The notes beneath the pieces are model-generated. The model had not been told where the DNA came from. It was given only the letters and a program-made list of their open reading frames with translations, and made no database searches. Positions 1 to 7,669 of a stretch of DNA of 64,000 nt are shown piece by piece. Position numbers and translations under genes: made by a program. The DNA comes from Chloroflexota bacterium (GTDB taxonomy: Bacteria; Chloroflexota; Limnocylindria; Limnocylindrales; CSP1-4). Numbering within the stretch: the first letter of the stretch is position 1; the number at the start of each line of letters is the position of its first letter. Location of the stretch: positions 1-64,000 of the forward strand of contig JACPOU010000032.1 of NCBI GenBank assembly GCA_016191345.1, given 5' to 3'.

Positions 1-155
1 ACGGGGGGGTACGGCGGCCGGGGCTGGCGGCCGACGGGGGGGTACGGCGGCCGGGGCTGGCGGCCGACGGGGGGGTACGGCGGCCGGGGCTGGCGGCCGA
101 TGCAGGGTACGGCGGCCGGGGCTGGCGGCCGATGCAGGGTACGGCGGCCGGGGCC
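1..155. repeat. 33-bp tandem repeat at the window edge
   Basis: Three perfect 33-bp units (1-33, 34-66, 67-99) are followed by a 32-bp variant (100-131) and a partial copy (132-155). Each unit holds the core GGGTACGGCGGCCGGGGC. The array may continue to the left of the window. No convincing gene runs through it. Confidence 0.9.
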
Positions 156-478
156 TCCGAGCAGGGACACCTCCGAGCCGGGGCTGGCCGACCCGGCGAA
201 GGCGATCGAACAGCGCGACGCGGCGAGTCATCGCCACGCCGCCCGTGGCGATGACGCTCAACGCGTTCGCGGGATTCAGCGACTCCGGCGGACGCGGCAC
301 GCCTGGTTCACGGAGGGGCCTCTCGCCCAAGGTGCCGGCGAGGGATCATCGATCCTGGCCCGAGTGGTCGACCCCGGATGGCGTGGCCTTCACGATCCAC
401 GTCGACGGACGAGCGGCCGCGGTCGACGCACTCCGGCCGCCGGTCGAGGCGATGCACCGGGCCATCGAGGCCCCTGAC
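156..478. other. Non-coding stretch with one strong hairpin
   Basis: This stretch of about 320 bases lies between the tandem repeats and the 3' end of the ABC permease gene. I see no gene in it: open frames exist on both strands only because the DNA is GC-rich. Its one clear structure is the hairpin at 227-255. Confidence 0.5.
227..255. terminator. Perfect 12-bp stem-loop
   Basis: GTCATCGCCACG (227-238) pairs perfectly with its complement at 244-255 around a 5-base loop. It lies about 225 bases beyond the stop of the minus-strand ABC permease. No T-tract follows on either side. It may be a bidirectional terminator, or another structured element. Confidence 0.5.
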
Positions 479-1237
479 CTACTCCCAGCGGAAGGTGCGG
501 ACCGCCAGGCCCGCGGCCCCGAAGCCCCAGAGCGCGAGGATCTCGAGGGGGCGGGCCGCATCGCCGGCCTGCGCCGCCCCGCCGAGCGCGACACGCAGTA
601 CGTCCGACAGCGCGGCCGCTGGCAGAACGCCCGCGATCGCCTGGAGGGGCGCCGGGAGATGATCGACCGGCAGCACCACGCCGCCGAGCATCAGGAAGGC
701 GAGGAACAGCCCGTTCGCCAGCGCGAGCGTCGCCTCCGCCCGGAGCGTGCCCGCGAGCAGCAGCCCGAGCCCGGAGAACGCGAGCGTCCCGGCGAGGAGC
801 CCAATGACGAGGAGCGGCAGGGACGCCCCGCTGGCCGGCCGCCAGCCGAGGACGAGGCTCGCGACCGCGATGAGCAGCACCACCTGGACGACCTCGAGGG
901 CGAGGACTGCGGCGACCTTGGCCGCCACGAGCCCGCCCCGCGGCAGCGGTGATCCGCCGAGCCGCTTGAGCACTCCGTAGCTCCGCTCGTACGCGGTCGC
1001 GATCCCGAGGTTGACGAGGCCGCTCGCGATCACGGCGAGGGCAAGCGCGCCCGGGAGGAGGAAGTCCACGGGCCGACCGGCGATGGCGGGCACGATCCCC
1101 ACCGCGGCGAAGAAGAGCAGGACGGCGATCGGGACGACGAGGGTGACGAGCACGTTCTCGCCTCGGCGGGCGGTCAGCCGGAGCTCCTGGCCCGCGAGGG
1201 CGGCCGCGGCGCGCAGCGGCGAGGCCGGCCGGCTCAT
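479..1237 (-). CDS. ABC-2 type exporter, permease subunit
   Basis: Membrane half of an ABC exporter, 252 residues. Hydrophobic segments near residues 28-50, 56-78, 103-127, 138-160, 166-190 and 228-246 give the six-helix layout of the ABC-2 family. The start is the ATG inside the stop of the ATPase gene (ATGA overlap at 1234-1237), so the two are translationally coupled and probably form one transporter. Upstream in-frame starts would bury the start deep in the ATPase gene and are rejected. The substrate cannot be read from the sequence; drugs, lipids or natamycin-like compounds are typical for the family. Confidence 0.85.
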   Translation of the reverse strand: MSRPASPLRAAAALAGQELRLTARRGENVLVTLVVPIAVLLFFAAVGIVPAIAGRPVDFLLPGALALAVIASGLVNLGIATAYERSYGVLKRLGGSPLPRGGLVAAKVAAVLALEVVQVVLLIAVASLVLGWRPASGASLPLLVIGLLAGTLAFSGLGLLLAGTLRAEATLALANGLFLAFLMLGGVVLPVDHLPAPLQAIAGVLPAAALSDVLRVALGGAAQAGDAARPLEILALWGFGAAGLAVRTFRWE

Positions 1238-2193
1238 GCCACCGACTCCACGTCGCGGTCGTCCGTGAGCTCGAGGTAGCGCTCCTCGAGCGTCGCGGCC
1301 GCCGCCCGGAGCTCGACGATCTGGACACCTACATCCCGGCACCACGTCGCGAGCGCGGCGATGAGCCCGGGATCCGGCGCGCGTCCTTCGACGCGGAAGG
1401 CGCCGGCGCTGCCGTCGACATCGGCGGCGACCGATGCCGTGAGCGCTGCCCCCAGCGAGGCGTGTTCCGCCGCGCTCAGGCCCCGATCGAGCCGGAAGCG
1501 GAGGCTCGGGGACGCCCCCGCGGCGAGGCCGTCGGGCGTGCCCGCCGCCACGATCCGGCCCGCCCGCAGGATCGCGACGCGGTCGGCGAGCCGCTCCACG
1601 TCGGCGAGGTCGTGCGTCGTGAGGAGGATCGCCCGGCCCTCCGCCTTGAGCCCGGCGATGAGCGCCCGCGTCGAGCGCCGCGCCTCGGGGTCCATGCCCG
1701 CGGTCGGCTCATCGAGCAGGAGGACCTCCGGATCGCCGACGAGTGCCAATGCCAGCGCGAGGCGCTGGCGCTCGCCGCCGGAAAGGCGCCGGACCCGCGT
1801 CCGCGCGACCGTCGCGAGGCCCACGATCTCGAGCAACGCGTCCGGGTCACGGCCCCCGACGTGGAACCGCGCGTACAGGCGGAGGACGTCGCGGGGGGTG
1901 GACCGCGGGTCGAGGCCGCCACCCTGGAGCATCAGCCCGACGCGGGCCCTGAGATCCGATCCGCCGCGCCGAGGGTCCACGCCGAGCACCCGGACCGTGC
2001 CCATGTCCGCCGTCCGGTACCCCTCGAGGATCTCGACGGCCGTGGTCTTGCCGGCCCCGTTCGGGCCCAGGAGGGCGACGAGCTCGCCGGGCGCCACCCG
2101 CAGCGAGACGCCGTCCAGGACCGTCCGCCCGGCGTACCGCTTCGTGACCCCGTCGAGCTGGAGGGCCGGGGCCGGCGGACCCGTCGCGTTCAT
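1234..2193 (-). CDS. ABC transporter ATP-binding subunit
   Basis: Cytoplasmic ATPase of 319 residues that powers the downstream ABC-2 permease. Walker A GPNGAGKTT is at residues 43-51, the Q-loop Gln at 90, signature LSGGE at 137-141, Walker B LLLDEP at 158-163 and the switch His at 194, so all catalytic elements are present. The C-terminal ~100 residues are the usual accessory extension of CcmA/DrrA-type exporters. It ends in an ATGA overlap with the permease. The 206 bases between it and the oxidase operon hold no gene that I can support. Confidence 0.9.
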   Translation of the reverse strand: MNATGPPAPALQLDGVTKRYAGRTVLDGVSLRVAPGELVALLGPNGAGKTTAVEILEGYRTADMGTVRVLGVDPRRGGSDLRARVGLMLQGGGLDPRSTPRDVLRLYARFHVGGRDPDALLEIVGLATVARTRVRRLSGGERQRLALALALVGDPEVLLLDEPTAGMDPEARRSTRALIAGLKAEGRAILLTTHDLADVERLADRVAILRAGRIVAAGTPDGLAAGASPSLRFRLDRGLSAAEHASLGAALTASVAADVDGSAGAFRVEGRAPDPGLIAALATWCRDVGVQIVELRAAAATLEERYLELTDDRDVESVA

Positions 2194-2399
2194 GACGCCG
2201 GGCCGGACGCCGCGCCGCGGATCCGCGTCCAGCCCCGCTGGAGGTCGGCCTCGATGCGCTGGCCGGCCTCGGCCCCACGGAGGATGGCGTCCCTGTCGTC
2301 GAAGTCGGTCTGCGGCCGGGCAACGGCTCGGTCTGACGTCTGGACCGTGCCCGTCGGATCGTGGCGAGGGTCGATGTGCGGGCCCGTGGGTGACGCCCC

Positions 2400-3476
2400 T
2401 TACTTGACGGTCAGCGTCCCGGTCATGTTCGCGACGGGATGGATCGAGCAGATGAAGACATACGTCCCGGCCGGCAGCCCGTCGAAGTTGTAGGTCGTCG
2501 AATCGCCGCCGTTGATCACGGGCTCGTCCTGCACGACGGTCGTCTTGTCCGCCTTGCGGATGTCCACGTCGTGGCTGATGCCCGGCGTGTCGGCGTTGTC
2601 AAAGGTCACGGTGAAGGGCGTGTCCGCGGGGACGACCATCGAGCGGCGGTCGTAAGCGATGTCCTTGGCCGTGATCGTGAACGCGGTCGCGGGCGCCTCC
2701 TCGGTGGGCGCCGGACCGGAGGGCGTGCCGCCGCCCGCCGTCTCGGGCGCCTTCGGCGGAATGATCCCGGCCTGCAGCAGGACGGCGAGCACGAAGATGA
2801 TCGAGCCGACCTGGATGAGGCGGCGTGGCCAGACGGGGTCGGGGATGTTCTCGAGGTGGCCGGTGTGGTCCGCCTCCTCAGTCTTGCGGTACTCCTTGAC
2901 GGCATCCACGAGCCAGCCGGAGAGCGTGGTGACGAGGAGGATCACCCCGGCCGCGAGGACCCAGCCTCCGAACACGAGGCCGGCCATGAGTGCCGTGGTG
3001 CCCGCCGCGCCGAGGAAGGGCCGGAAGGAGGGCCCGGGCATGTGGACGCCTGGCGGTGGTCCCGCGTGGACGACGGCGGGGAGCATCCCGGCGTGCTCCG
3101 CCGCGTGGGTTGCCTGGTCGTAGTCCCGGATCGCCTCACGGCCCCAGTAGAGGAGCGCGAGGACGAGGATCGTGACGCCCACGAGCAGCGCCGTTCCACC
3201 GACGACGAGGCCCCAGAGCAGGGCGGCGGCGCCCGCCGCAGCGAAGATGGGGGCGTACGACGGCCCCGGCATGTGGAGGTCCGGCGGAGCGATGGGCGTG
3301 AGCCGGGACGGCGCGCGGCGGGCGGGGCCGACGGTTGCCCAGCCGCGGACCGTCAGGGCGAACCAGAGGATGACAAGGCCGGCGAGCGCGACCGGCAGGA
3401 GGCTGATCAGCTCGCCCCAGTCAGGGGTGATGATCTTCGACAGGAGGTCGAGGATCGAGCGCCAGAGGGCTTCCAT
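2400..3476 (-). CDS. Membrane-anchored blue copper protein, last gene of the oxidase operon
   Basis: A 358-residue membrane protein. One helix lies near 27-47. Two similar units follow (about 67-125 and 144-197), each opening with HMPGPS(Y/F) and holding two helices, which looks like an internal duplication. Another helix lies near 220-240. The C-terminal ~95 residues form a cupredoxin domain with type 1 copper ligands H302, C343, H346 and M351, predicted outside the membrane. That domain is strikingly similar to the extra C-terminal domain of CtaC in the same operon, and both end in MTGTLTVK. It follows the small oxidase subunit by 15 bases. It may be an electron donor to, or accessory subunit of, the aa3 oxidase; this role is inferred from context. 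Confidence 0.85.
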   Translation of the reverse strand: MEALWRSILDLLSKIITPDWGELISLLPVALAGLVILWFALTVRGWATVGPARRAPSRLTPIAPPDLHMPGPSYAPIFAAAGAAALLWGLVVGGTALLVGVTILVLALLYWGREAIRDYDQATHAAEHAGMLPAVVHAGPPPGVHMPGPSFRPFLGAAGTTALMAGLVFGGWVLAAGVILLVTTLSGWLVDAVKEYRKTEEADHTGHLENIPDPVWPRRLIQVGSIIFVLAVLLQAGIIPPKAPETAGGGTPSGPAPTEEAPATAFTITAKDIAYDRRSMVVPADTPFTVTFDNADTPGISHDVDIRKADKTTVVQDEPVINGGDSTTYNFDGLPAGTYVFICSIHPVANMTGTLTVK

Positions 3477-3491
3477 TCGACCCGGGCCGCC

Positions 3492-3686
3492 TCAGTCGTT
3501 CGACGAGCCGGCGATGAGGACGTAGAACATCAGCGACATCGCCACCCCGAGGGCCAGGAGCATCGTGACACCAGCCCACTCGATGCGGTAGCCGAGCGGC
3601 ACGGCGAGGAGCGCGTAGAGCGCCGCGATCACCGCGAACGCGATTCCGATGACGACGATGTTGCGCGGCCTGCGCATCGGATGCAT
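3492..3686 (-). CDS. Small cytochrome c oxidase subunit (subunit IV-like)
   Basis: A 64-residue protein with two predicted helices (about 10-30 and 37-57), starting MHPMRRPRN. Its size, topology and place directly after subunit III (10-base gap) match the small subunit IV/CtaF-like proteins of bacterial aa3 oxidases. The start is the first ATG after the ctaE stop; a second ATG three codons later is possible. Longer frames upstream would overlap ctaE and are low complexity. Sequence similarity alone is weak, so the assignment rests mainly on context. Confidence 0.7.
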   Translation of the reverse strand: MHPMRRPRNIVVIGIAFAVIAALYALLAVPLGYRIEWAGVTMLLALGVAMSLMFYVLIAGSSND

Positions 3687-3696
3687 CGCGGTCCCT

Positions 3697-4329
3697 CTAG
3701 AGGAAGTAGAGGATGGAGAAGAGGACGATCCAGACGACGTCGACGAAGTGCCAGTACAGCGAGGCCGCCTCGACTGCGTCATGGTGCTTCGCCGAGAACT
3801 GGCCGGACATGCCGCGGTAGAGAATCACGCCGAGCATGATCACGCCGCCGAAGACGTGGGCACCGTGGAAGCCCGTGAGCGTGAAGTACGTCGTCCCGAA
3901 CGGACCGGAGCCGAGGGTCAGGCCCTCCTGGAAGAGGAGACTGTAATCGTAGGCCTGCAGGACCAGGAAGACGATGCCGAGGACGAAGGTCATCCCGATG
4001 TTGCGCAGGAAGCCGCGCCGATCCCCCCGCCGGATCGCCCGGATCGCCAGCTGGCAGGTGACGGAGCTGATGATCAGGATCACGGTCGCGACAAGGATCA
4101 GCGACAGCGGGTTGAGGACGCCCTTGAACTCCTCCGGCGGCCACGGTTTGTTCGCGGCGCGAGTGGAGAAGTAGACCGCGAAGAGCCCGGCGAAGAACAT
4201 CACCTCCGAGGCGATGAAGAGGATCATCCCGAGGATGACGTTGCTGATCCCGCCCCGGCTGTCGTGGGCCAGGCCCGCGAGCGGCGCGTGCTCGTCCGCC
4301 GGGATCATGGCGTGGCCGTCGGCAGTCAC
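3697..4329 (-). CDS. ctaE: Cytochrome c oxidase subunit III
   Basis: A 210-residue membrane subunit that stabilises the catalytic subunit and the proton uptake path. It has five predicted helices, the short bacterial form lacking the first two helices of mitochondrial subunit III. Family-typical stretches include FIASEVMFFAGLF, TGFHGAHVFGG and LYWHFVDVVWI. The chosen start is a GTG whose last two bases begin the ctaD stop codon (GTGA, 4326-4329). An ATG seven codons in (position 4308) is the alternative. Confidence 0.93.
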   Translation of the reverse strand: MTADGHAMIPADEHAPLAGLAHDSRGGISNVILGMILFIASEVMFFAGLFAVYFSTRAANKPWPPEEFKGVLNPLSLILVATVILIISSVTCQLAIRAIRRGDRRGFLRNIGMTFVLGIVFLVLQAYDYSLLFQEGLTLGSGPFGTTYFTLTGFHGAHVFGGVIMLGVILYRGMSGQFSAKHHDAVEAASLYWHFVDVVWIVLFSILYFL

Positions 4330-5975
4330 GGTCGATCGCTCGCCTGGTGCCCGGCGTCCCCATGGCGGGCGTCGAAGAGGGGCCGCTCGGAGCGGATCTC
4401 CGGCAGGTGGTCGAAGTTGTAGGGCGGCGGTGGGGACGAGGTCGCCCACTCGAGCGTGTTCGCCTCCCACGGGTCATCGCCCGCGATCTTCCCGCTTCGC
4501 AGCGAGACGAAGACATTCCAGATGAAGGGCAGGATCGATACGGCGATGAGGAACCCGCCGACCGTGGCCATCATGTTCCAGTCGTTCCAGCCGGCGTCGC
4601 TCGCGTAGTCGGCGATCCGCCGGGGCATGCCGGCCAGGCCCAGCATGTGCATCGGAAAGAAGGTCAGGTTGAAGCCGATGAACATCAGCACGAAGTGGAT
4701 CTTGCCGAGGCCCTCGTCCAGCATCCGGCCCGTCATCTTGGGGAACCAGTAGTAGAGGCCGGCGAAGACCCCGAACACGGAGCCGCCGAACAGCACGTAG
4801 TGGATATGGGCCACGACCCAGTACGTGTCATGGAGGGCGAAGTCCACCGGGACGGACGCGCTGAATGCGCCGTTGATCCCGCCGATGAGGAACATCGTGA
4901 GGAAGCCGACGGCGAAGATCAGGGGCGTCGAGAACGTCAGCTGGCCTCGGAACATCGTGAAGATCCAGTTGAACATCTTCACGCCGGTGGGGACCGCGAT
5001 CAGGAACGTGATCAGGCTGAAGAACGGCAGGAAGACCGAACCCGTCGTGAACATATGGTGGGCCCAGACCGAGAACCCGAGGGCGCCGATCCCGGCGGTC
5101 GCGAAGATGAACGCCTTGTACCCGAAGAGCGGCTTCCGGCTGAAGACGGGCAGGACCTCGCTGATCACGCCCATCGCCGGCAGGATCATCACGTAGACGG
5201 CCGGGTGGGAATAGAACCAGAAGATGTTCTGGTAGAGCATTGCGCTGCCGCCGGCGAACGGGTCGAAGAAGCGCCCGCCATAGTTGCGGTCGATGAAGAG
5301 CATCACCAGGGCGCTCGTGATGACCGGCGTGGCCATGAGGACGAGGACGCTCGTCACCAGGACCGTCCAGACCATGATCGGCATCCGGAAGAGCGTCATC
5401 CCGGGTGCCCGCATCTTGAAGATCGTCACGAGGAAGTTGATCGCGCCGAGGATCGAGCTCGTCCCGATGAGGATCAGCGACACGATCCAGAGGTCCTGGC
5501 CGGCGCCGGGCGACTTGAGCGGTCCGTCCGCGGAGAGCGGCGGGTAGCTCGTCCAGCCCGCCGCCGCCGCGCCGCCGGTGAAGAAGCTGGAGACGAGGAG
5601 GATGCCGCCGAGCGGCAGCATCCAGAAGGAGAGGGCATTGATTCGCGGAAACGCCATGTCCGGCGCGCCGATCTGGAGCGGCACGATGTAGTTGCCGAGG
5701 CCCGCCAGCATCGGGATCACGAACAGGAAGATCATGATCGTGGCGTGCATCGTGAACATCTGGTTGTATACGTTCGCGTCTTTCAGGAATTGCAGCCCAG
5801 GCTGCGCCAGCTCCGCACGCACGACCAGCGCGAGGACGCCCGCGATCAGGAAGAAGATGAACGAGTTGATCACGTACATGATCCCGATCTTCTTGTGATC
5901 GGTCGTCGTCAGCCACTCGTACAGGACGCCTCGCGAGTACGTCCGGGCGGCAGGGGCTAGAGCGTGAGTCGCCAT
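4326..5975 (-). CDS. ctaD: Cytochrome c oxidase subunit I (aa3 type, A2 subfamily)
   Basis: Catalytic subunit of the terminal oxidase, 549 residues and about 12 helices; reduces O2 to water while pumping protons. Heme a ligands are H77 and H392, heme a3 ligand H390, and CuB ligands H257, H306 and H307, with Y261 as the cross-linking Tyr. The motif around CuB reads YSHPAVY: the glutamate of the usual GHPEVY is absent and Tyr-Ser precede the His, which marks the A2 group of heme-copper oxidases. It starts 10 bases after ctaC and overlaps ctaE by four bases. Confidence 0.97.
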   Translation of the reverse strand: MATHALAPAARTYSRGVLYEWLTTTDHKKIGIMYVINSFIFFLIAGVLALVVRAELAQPGLQFLKDANVYNQMFTMHATIMIFLFVIPMLAGLGNYIVPLQIGAPDMAFPRINALSFWMLPLGGILLVSSFFTGGAAAAGWTSYPPLSADGPLKSPGAGQDLWIVSLILIGTSSILGAINFLVTIFKMRAPGMTLFRMPIMVWTVLVTSVLVLMATPVITSALVMLFIDRNYGGRFFDPFAGGSAMLYQNIFWFYSHPAVYVMILPAMGVISEVLPVFSRKPLFGYKAFIFATAGIGALGFSVWAHHMFTTGSVFLPFFSLITFLIAVPTGVKMFNWIFTMFRGQLTFSTPLIFAVGFLTMFLIGGINGAFSASVPVDFALHDTYWVVAHIHYVLFGGSVFGVFAGLYYWFPKMTGRMLDEGLGKIHFVLMFIGFNLTFFPMHMLGLAGMPRRIADYASDAGWNDWNMMATVGGFLIAVSILPFIWNVFVSLRSGKIAGDDPWEANTLEWATSSPPPPYNFDHLPEIRSERPLFDARHGDAGHQASDRP

Positions 5976-5985
5976 TCCGCCTTCC

Positions 5986-7092
5986 TTACTTGACCGTGAG
6001 GGTGCCGGTCATGTTCGAGTGGATGGAACAGAAGAACGTGTACTCGCCGGCCGGGAGCGGCTTGTAGACATAATTGGTCTTCGTGCCACCGGCGATCGGC
6101 TCCTGGTTCTCGACCACCGTTCCGTTGCTGTCCCGGATGTCGATGTCGTGGCTGATCGCCGCGGCGTCCTGGTTGTCGAAGGCAATCGAGAAGGCGGTGT
6201 CCGCGGGGACTTCGAGGGCCGCCGTTCCGAAGGTGACGTTCTTGGCCGTCTCCTCGAGGATCGGCCCGCTGGGCGCAGGGGCGGGCGTGGCGTTCGCCTT
6301 CTCGATGAGGGCCTTCAGCCAGGCGTCGTAGTCCGCGGGGGCGAGGGCGATGACGCTGAAGAGCATCGACGCGTGGCCTGCACCACAGAGTTCGGCGCAT
6401 TGGCCGCGGAAGACCTGACCGGCCTCCTTCTCATCGACGGTGAACTCGAAGATGTTCGTCTGGCCCGGCACGACGTCCCGCTTGAAGAGAAACCGCGGGA
6501 CGTAGAAGGCGTGGATGACGTCCGGGCTGTCCAGGGTCACCTGGATCCGCTTGCCGACGGGAACGGCCATGCCGCCCACGTTCTTGTCCGCGTCGTAGGC
6601 GGGCGTCAGCTGCGTCGCGACCTTGTTGCCGTTCTGGTCGAGGTACTCGAACTGCCAGGCAAACTGGGCGGCGATCGCATGGATCCGGACCTGCGGGTTG
6701 GAGCTCACGTAGTCCACGCGGTTCAGGGCCTGCCACGAGATCACGAAGAGGAACAGGACGATGGCCGTCGGGATGACCGTCCAGATGACCTCGACGAGGT
6801 TGTTGCCGTGGGTCTGGACCGGGAGTTCCGTGTCGGTGGCTCGCCGCCGGTAGCGCAGGACACTCCAGACGATGAGGCCCTCCACCAGGACGAAGATCGC
6901 GATGGCAACGGCGAAGACGATGTCGTAGAGGCCGCGAATCTCGCGTCCTTCGGCGGTCACCGCGCCCGGGGGGTACAGGCTGGAGCCCCAGCCCGCCGCA
7001 AAGACGGCGACAACGAGCGCGATCAGGATGGCGACCACGAGGCCCGCGACGAGCACGTCGGGGGCAGGTCGCTTCCTGGGGCTACTCGACAT
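5986..7092 (-). CDS. ctaC: Cytochrome c oxidase subunit II with an extra plastocyanin-like domain
   Basis: Electron-entry subunit, 368 residues; usual CtaC proteins are shorter. Two helices (about 13-35 and 55-80, with a further hydrophobic stretch at 102-121) are followed by the CuA domain with ligands H194, C232, E234 (backbone), C236, H240 and M243. After a Pro/Ala linker (269-275) comes a second cupredoxin domain of ~90 residues with a complete type 1 site: H315, C355, H358 and M361. This domain is nearly a copy of the one ending the operon's last gene. The fused blue copper centre could act as a built-in donor to CuA in place of a soluble cytochrome c. It is the first gene of the operon; a GAGGA sequence precedes the ATG. 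Confidence 0.95.
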   Translation of the reverse strand: MSSSPRKRPAPDVLVAGLVVAILIALVVAVFAAGWGSSLYPPGAVTAEGREIRGLYDIVFAVAIAIFVLVEGLIVWSVLRYRRRATDTELPVQTHGNNLVEVIWTVIPTAIVLFLFVISWQALNRVDYVSSNPQVRIHAIAAQFAWQFEYLDQNGNKVATQLTPAYDADKNVGGMAVPVGKRIQVTLDSPDVIHAFYVPRFLFKRDVVPGQTNIFEFTVDEKEAGQVFRGQCAELCGAGHASMLFSVIALAPADYDAWLKALIEKANATPAPAPSGPILEETAKNVTFGTAALEVPADTAFSIAFDNQDAAAISHDIDIRDSNGTVVENQEPIAGGTKTNYVYKPLPAGEYTFFCSIHSNMTGTLTVK

Positions 7093-7270
7093 CGGGTGTC
7101 CTCGGCTCGGTCAACGGGTGGCAGTGCCGGTGGTGTGGGACGAAGCCGCCGGCGGGACGCGGGTGCAGCCTGCCACGCCCGGCAGGACGGATCGCATGAT
7201 ACCCGAGGCAAAACCGTCGCGCGGCTGCATGGACGCGGCACCGGAGGACCCGTGGAACGATGCAGCCGAG

Positions 7271-7426
7271 CCAGCAGCGGTCCTCGCCCAGCGTCGCCGC
7301 CCTGCGCGGCCAGCAGCGGTCCTCGCCCAGCGTCGCCGCCCTGCGCGGCCAGCAGCGGTCCTCGCCCAGCGTCGCCGCCCTGCGCGGCCAGCAGCGGTCC
7401 TCGCCCAGCGTCGCCGCCCTGCGCGC
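7271..7426. repeat. 39-bp tandem repeat, four copies
   Basis: Four essentially identical 39-bp units (starting 7271, 7310, 7349 and 7388) open with CCAGCAGCGGTCCTCGCCCA. The near identity suggests recent expansion or homogenisation. Confidence 0.92.
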
Positions 7427-7430
7427 CGCT

Positions 7431-7475
7431 CTCGCGGTCGCCGTCCTCGCGGTTCCCGTCCTCGCGGTCGTCGTT
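7431..7475. repeat. 15-bp imperfect tandem repeat, three copies
   Basis: Three units of the form CTCGCGGT followed by a variable CG-rich heptamer (7431, 7446, 7461) directly follow the 39-bp array. Confidence 0.75.
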
Positions 7476-7613
7476 GGTGGAACTGCGCTGCAGGCGGTCC
7501 CGCCCGGCGTGGCCGTGGGCCATGGTGGGGTTCCGTCGGGCCCGCCACCTGCCGCGCTGACCCGGCTGAGTACTCAATCGCGCTGCAATTGAGCGTGCCG
7601 GGCGCTCCGCGGC

Positions 7614-7648
7614 GACAGATTCGGCACCCGGGCGAGCGTGAATCTGTC
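7614..7648 (-). terminator. Stem-loop after the threonine dehydratase gene
   Basis: GACAGATTC (7614-7622) pairs perfectly with 7640-7648 around a 17-base GC-rich loop. It begins about 21 bases past the stop of the minus-strand dehydratase gene, where a terminator is expected. No T-tract follows. Confidence 0.55.
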
Positions 7649-7669
7649 CCGGTCGAACCCTGAGACGGG

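Larger units (their letters stand above)
7093..7669. other. Intergenic region upstream of the oxidase operon
   Basis: These 577 bases hold no gene that I can support. They contain four 39-bp repeats (7271-7426), three 15-bp repeats (7431-7475), an AT-richer patch with a 6-bp inverted repeat (CTCAAT at 7573-7578 and its complement at 7588-7593), and a terminator-like stem-loop next to the dehydratase gene. The ctaC promoter should lie here, but I cannot place it. Open frames across the repeats exist on both strands only because the 39-bp unit is a multiple of three. Confidence 0.6.

Noticed and set aside
2213-2226. CGCGGATCCGCG palindrome downstream of the cox operon
   Set aside because: Short perfect palindromes of this type are expected by chance in DNA this rich in G and C, and its position suggests no role.
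4347-5960. 537-codon plus-strand open frame opposite ctaD
   Set aside because: It is the antisense shadow of ctaD, created by high GC at the third codon position; its product is charged low-complexity sequence with no motif.
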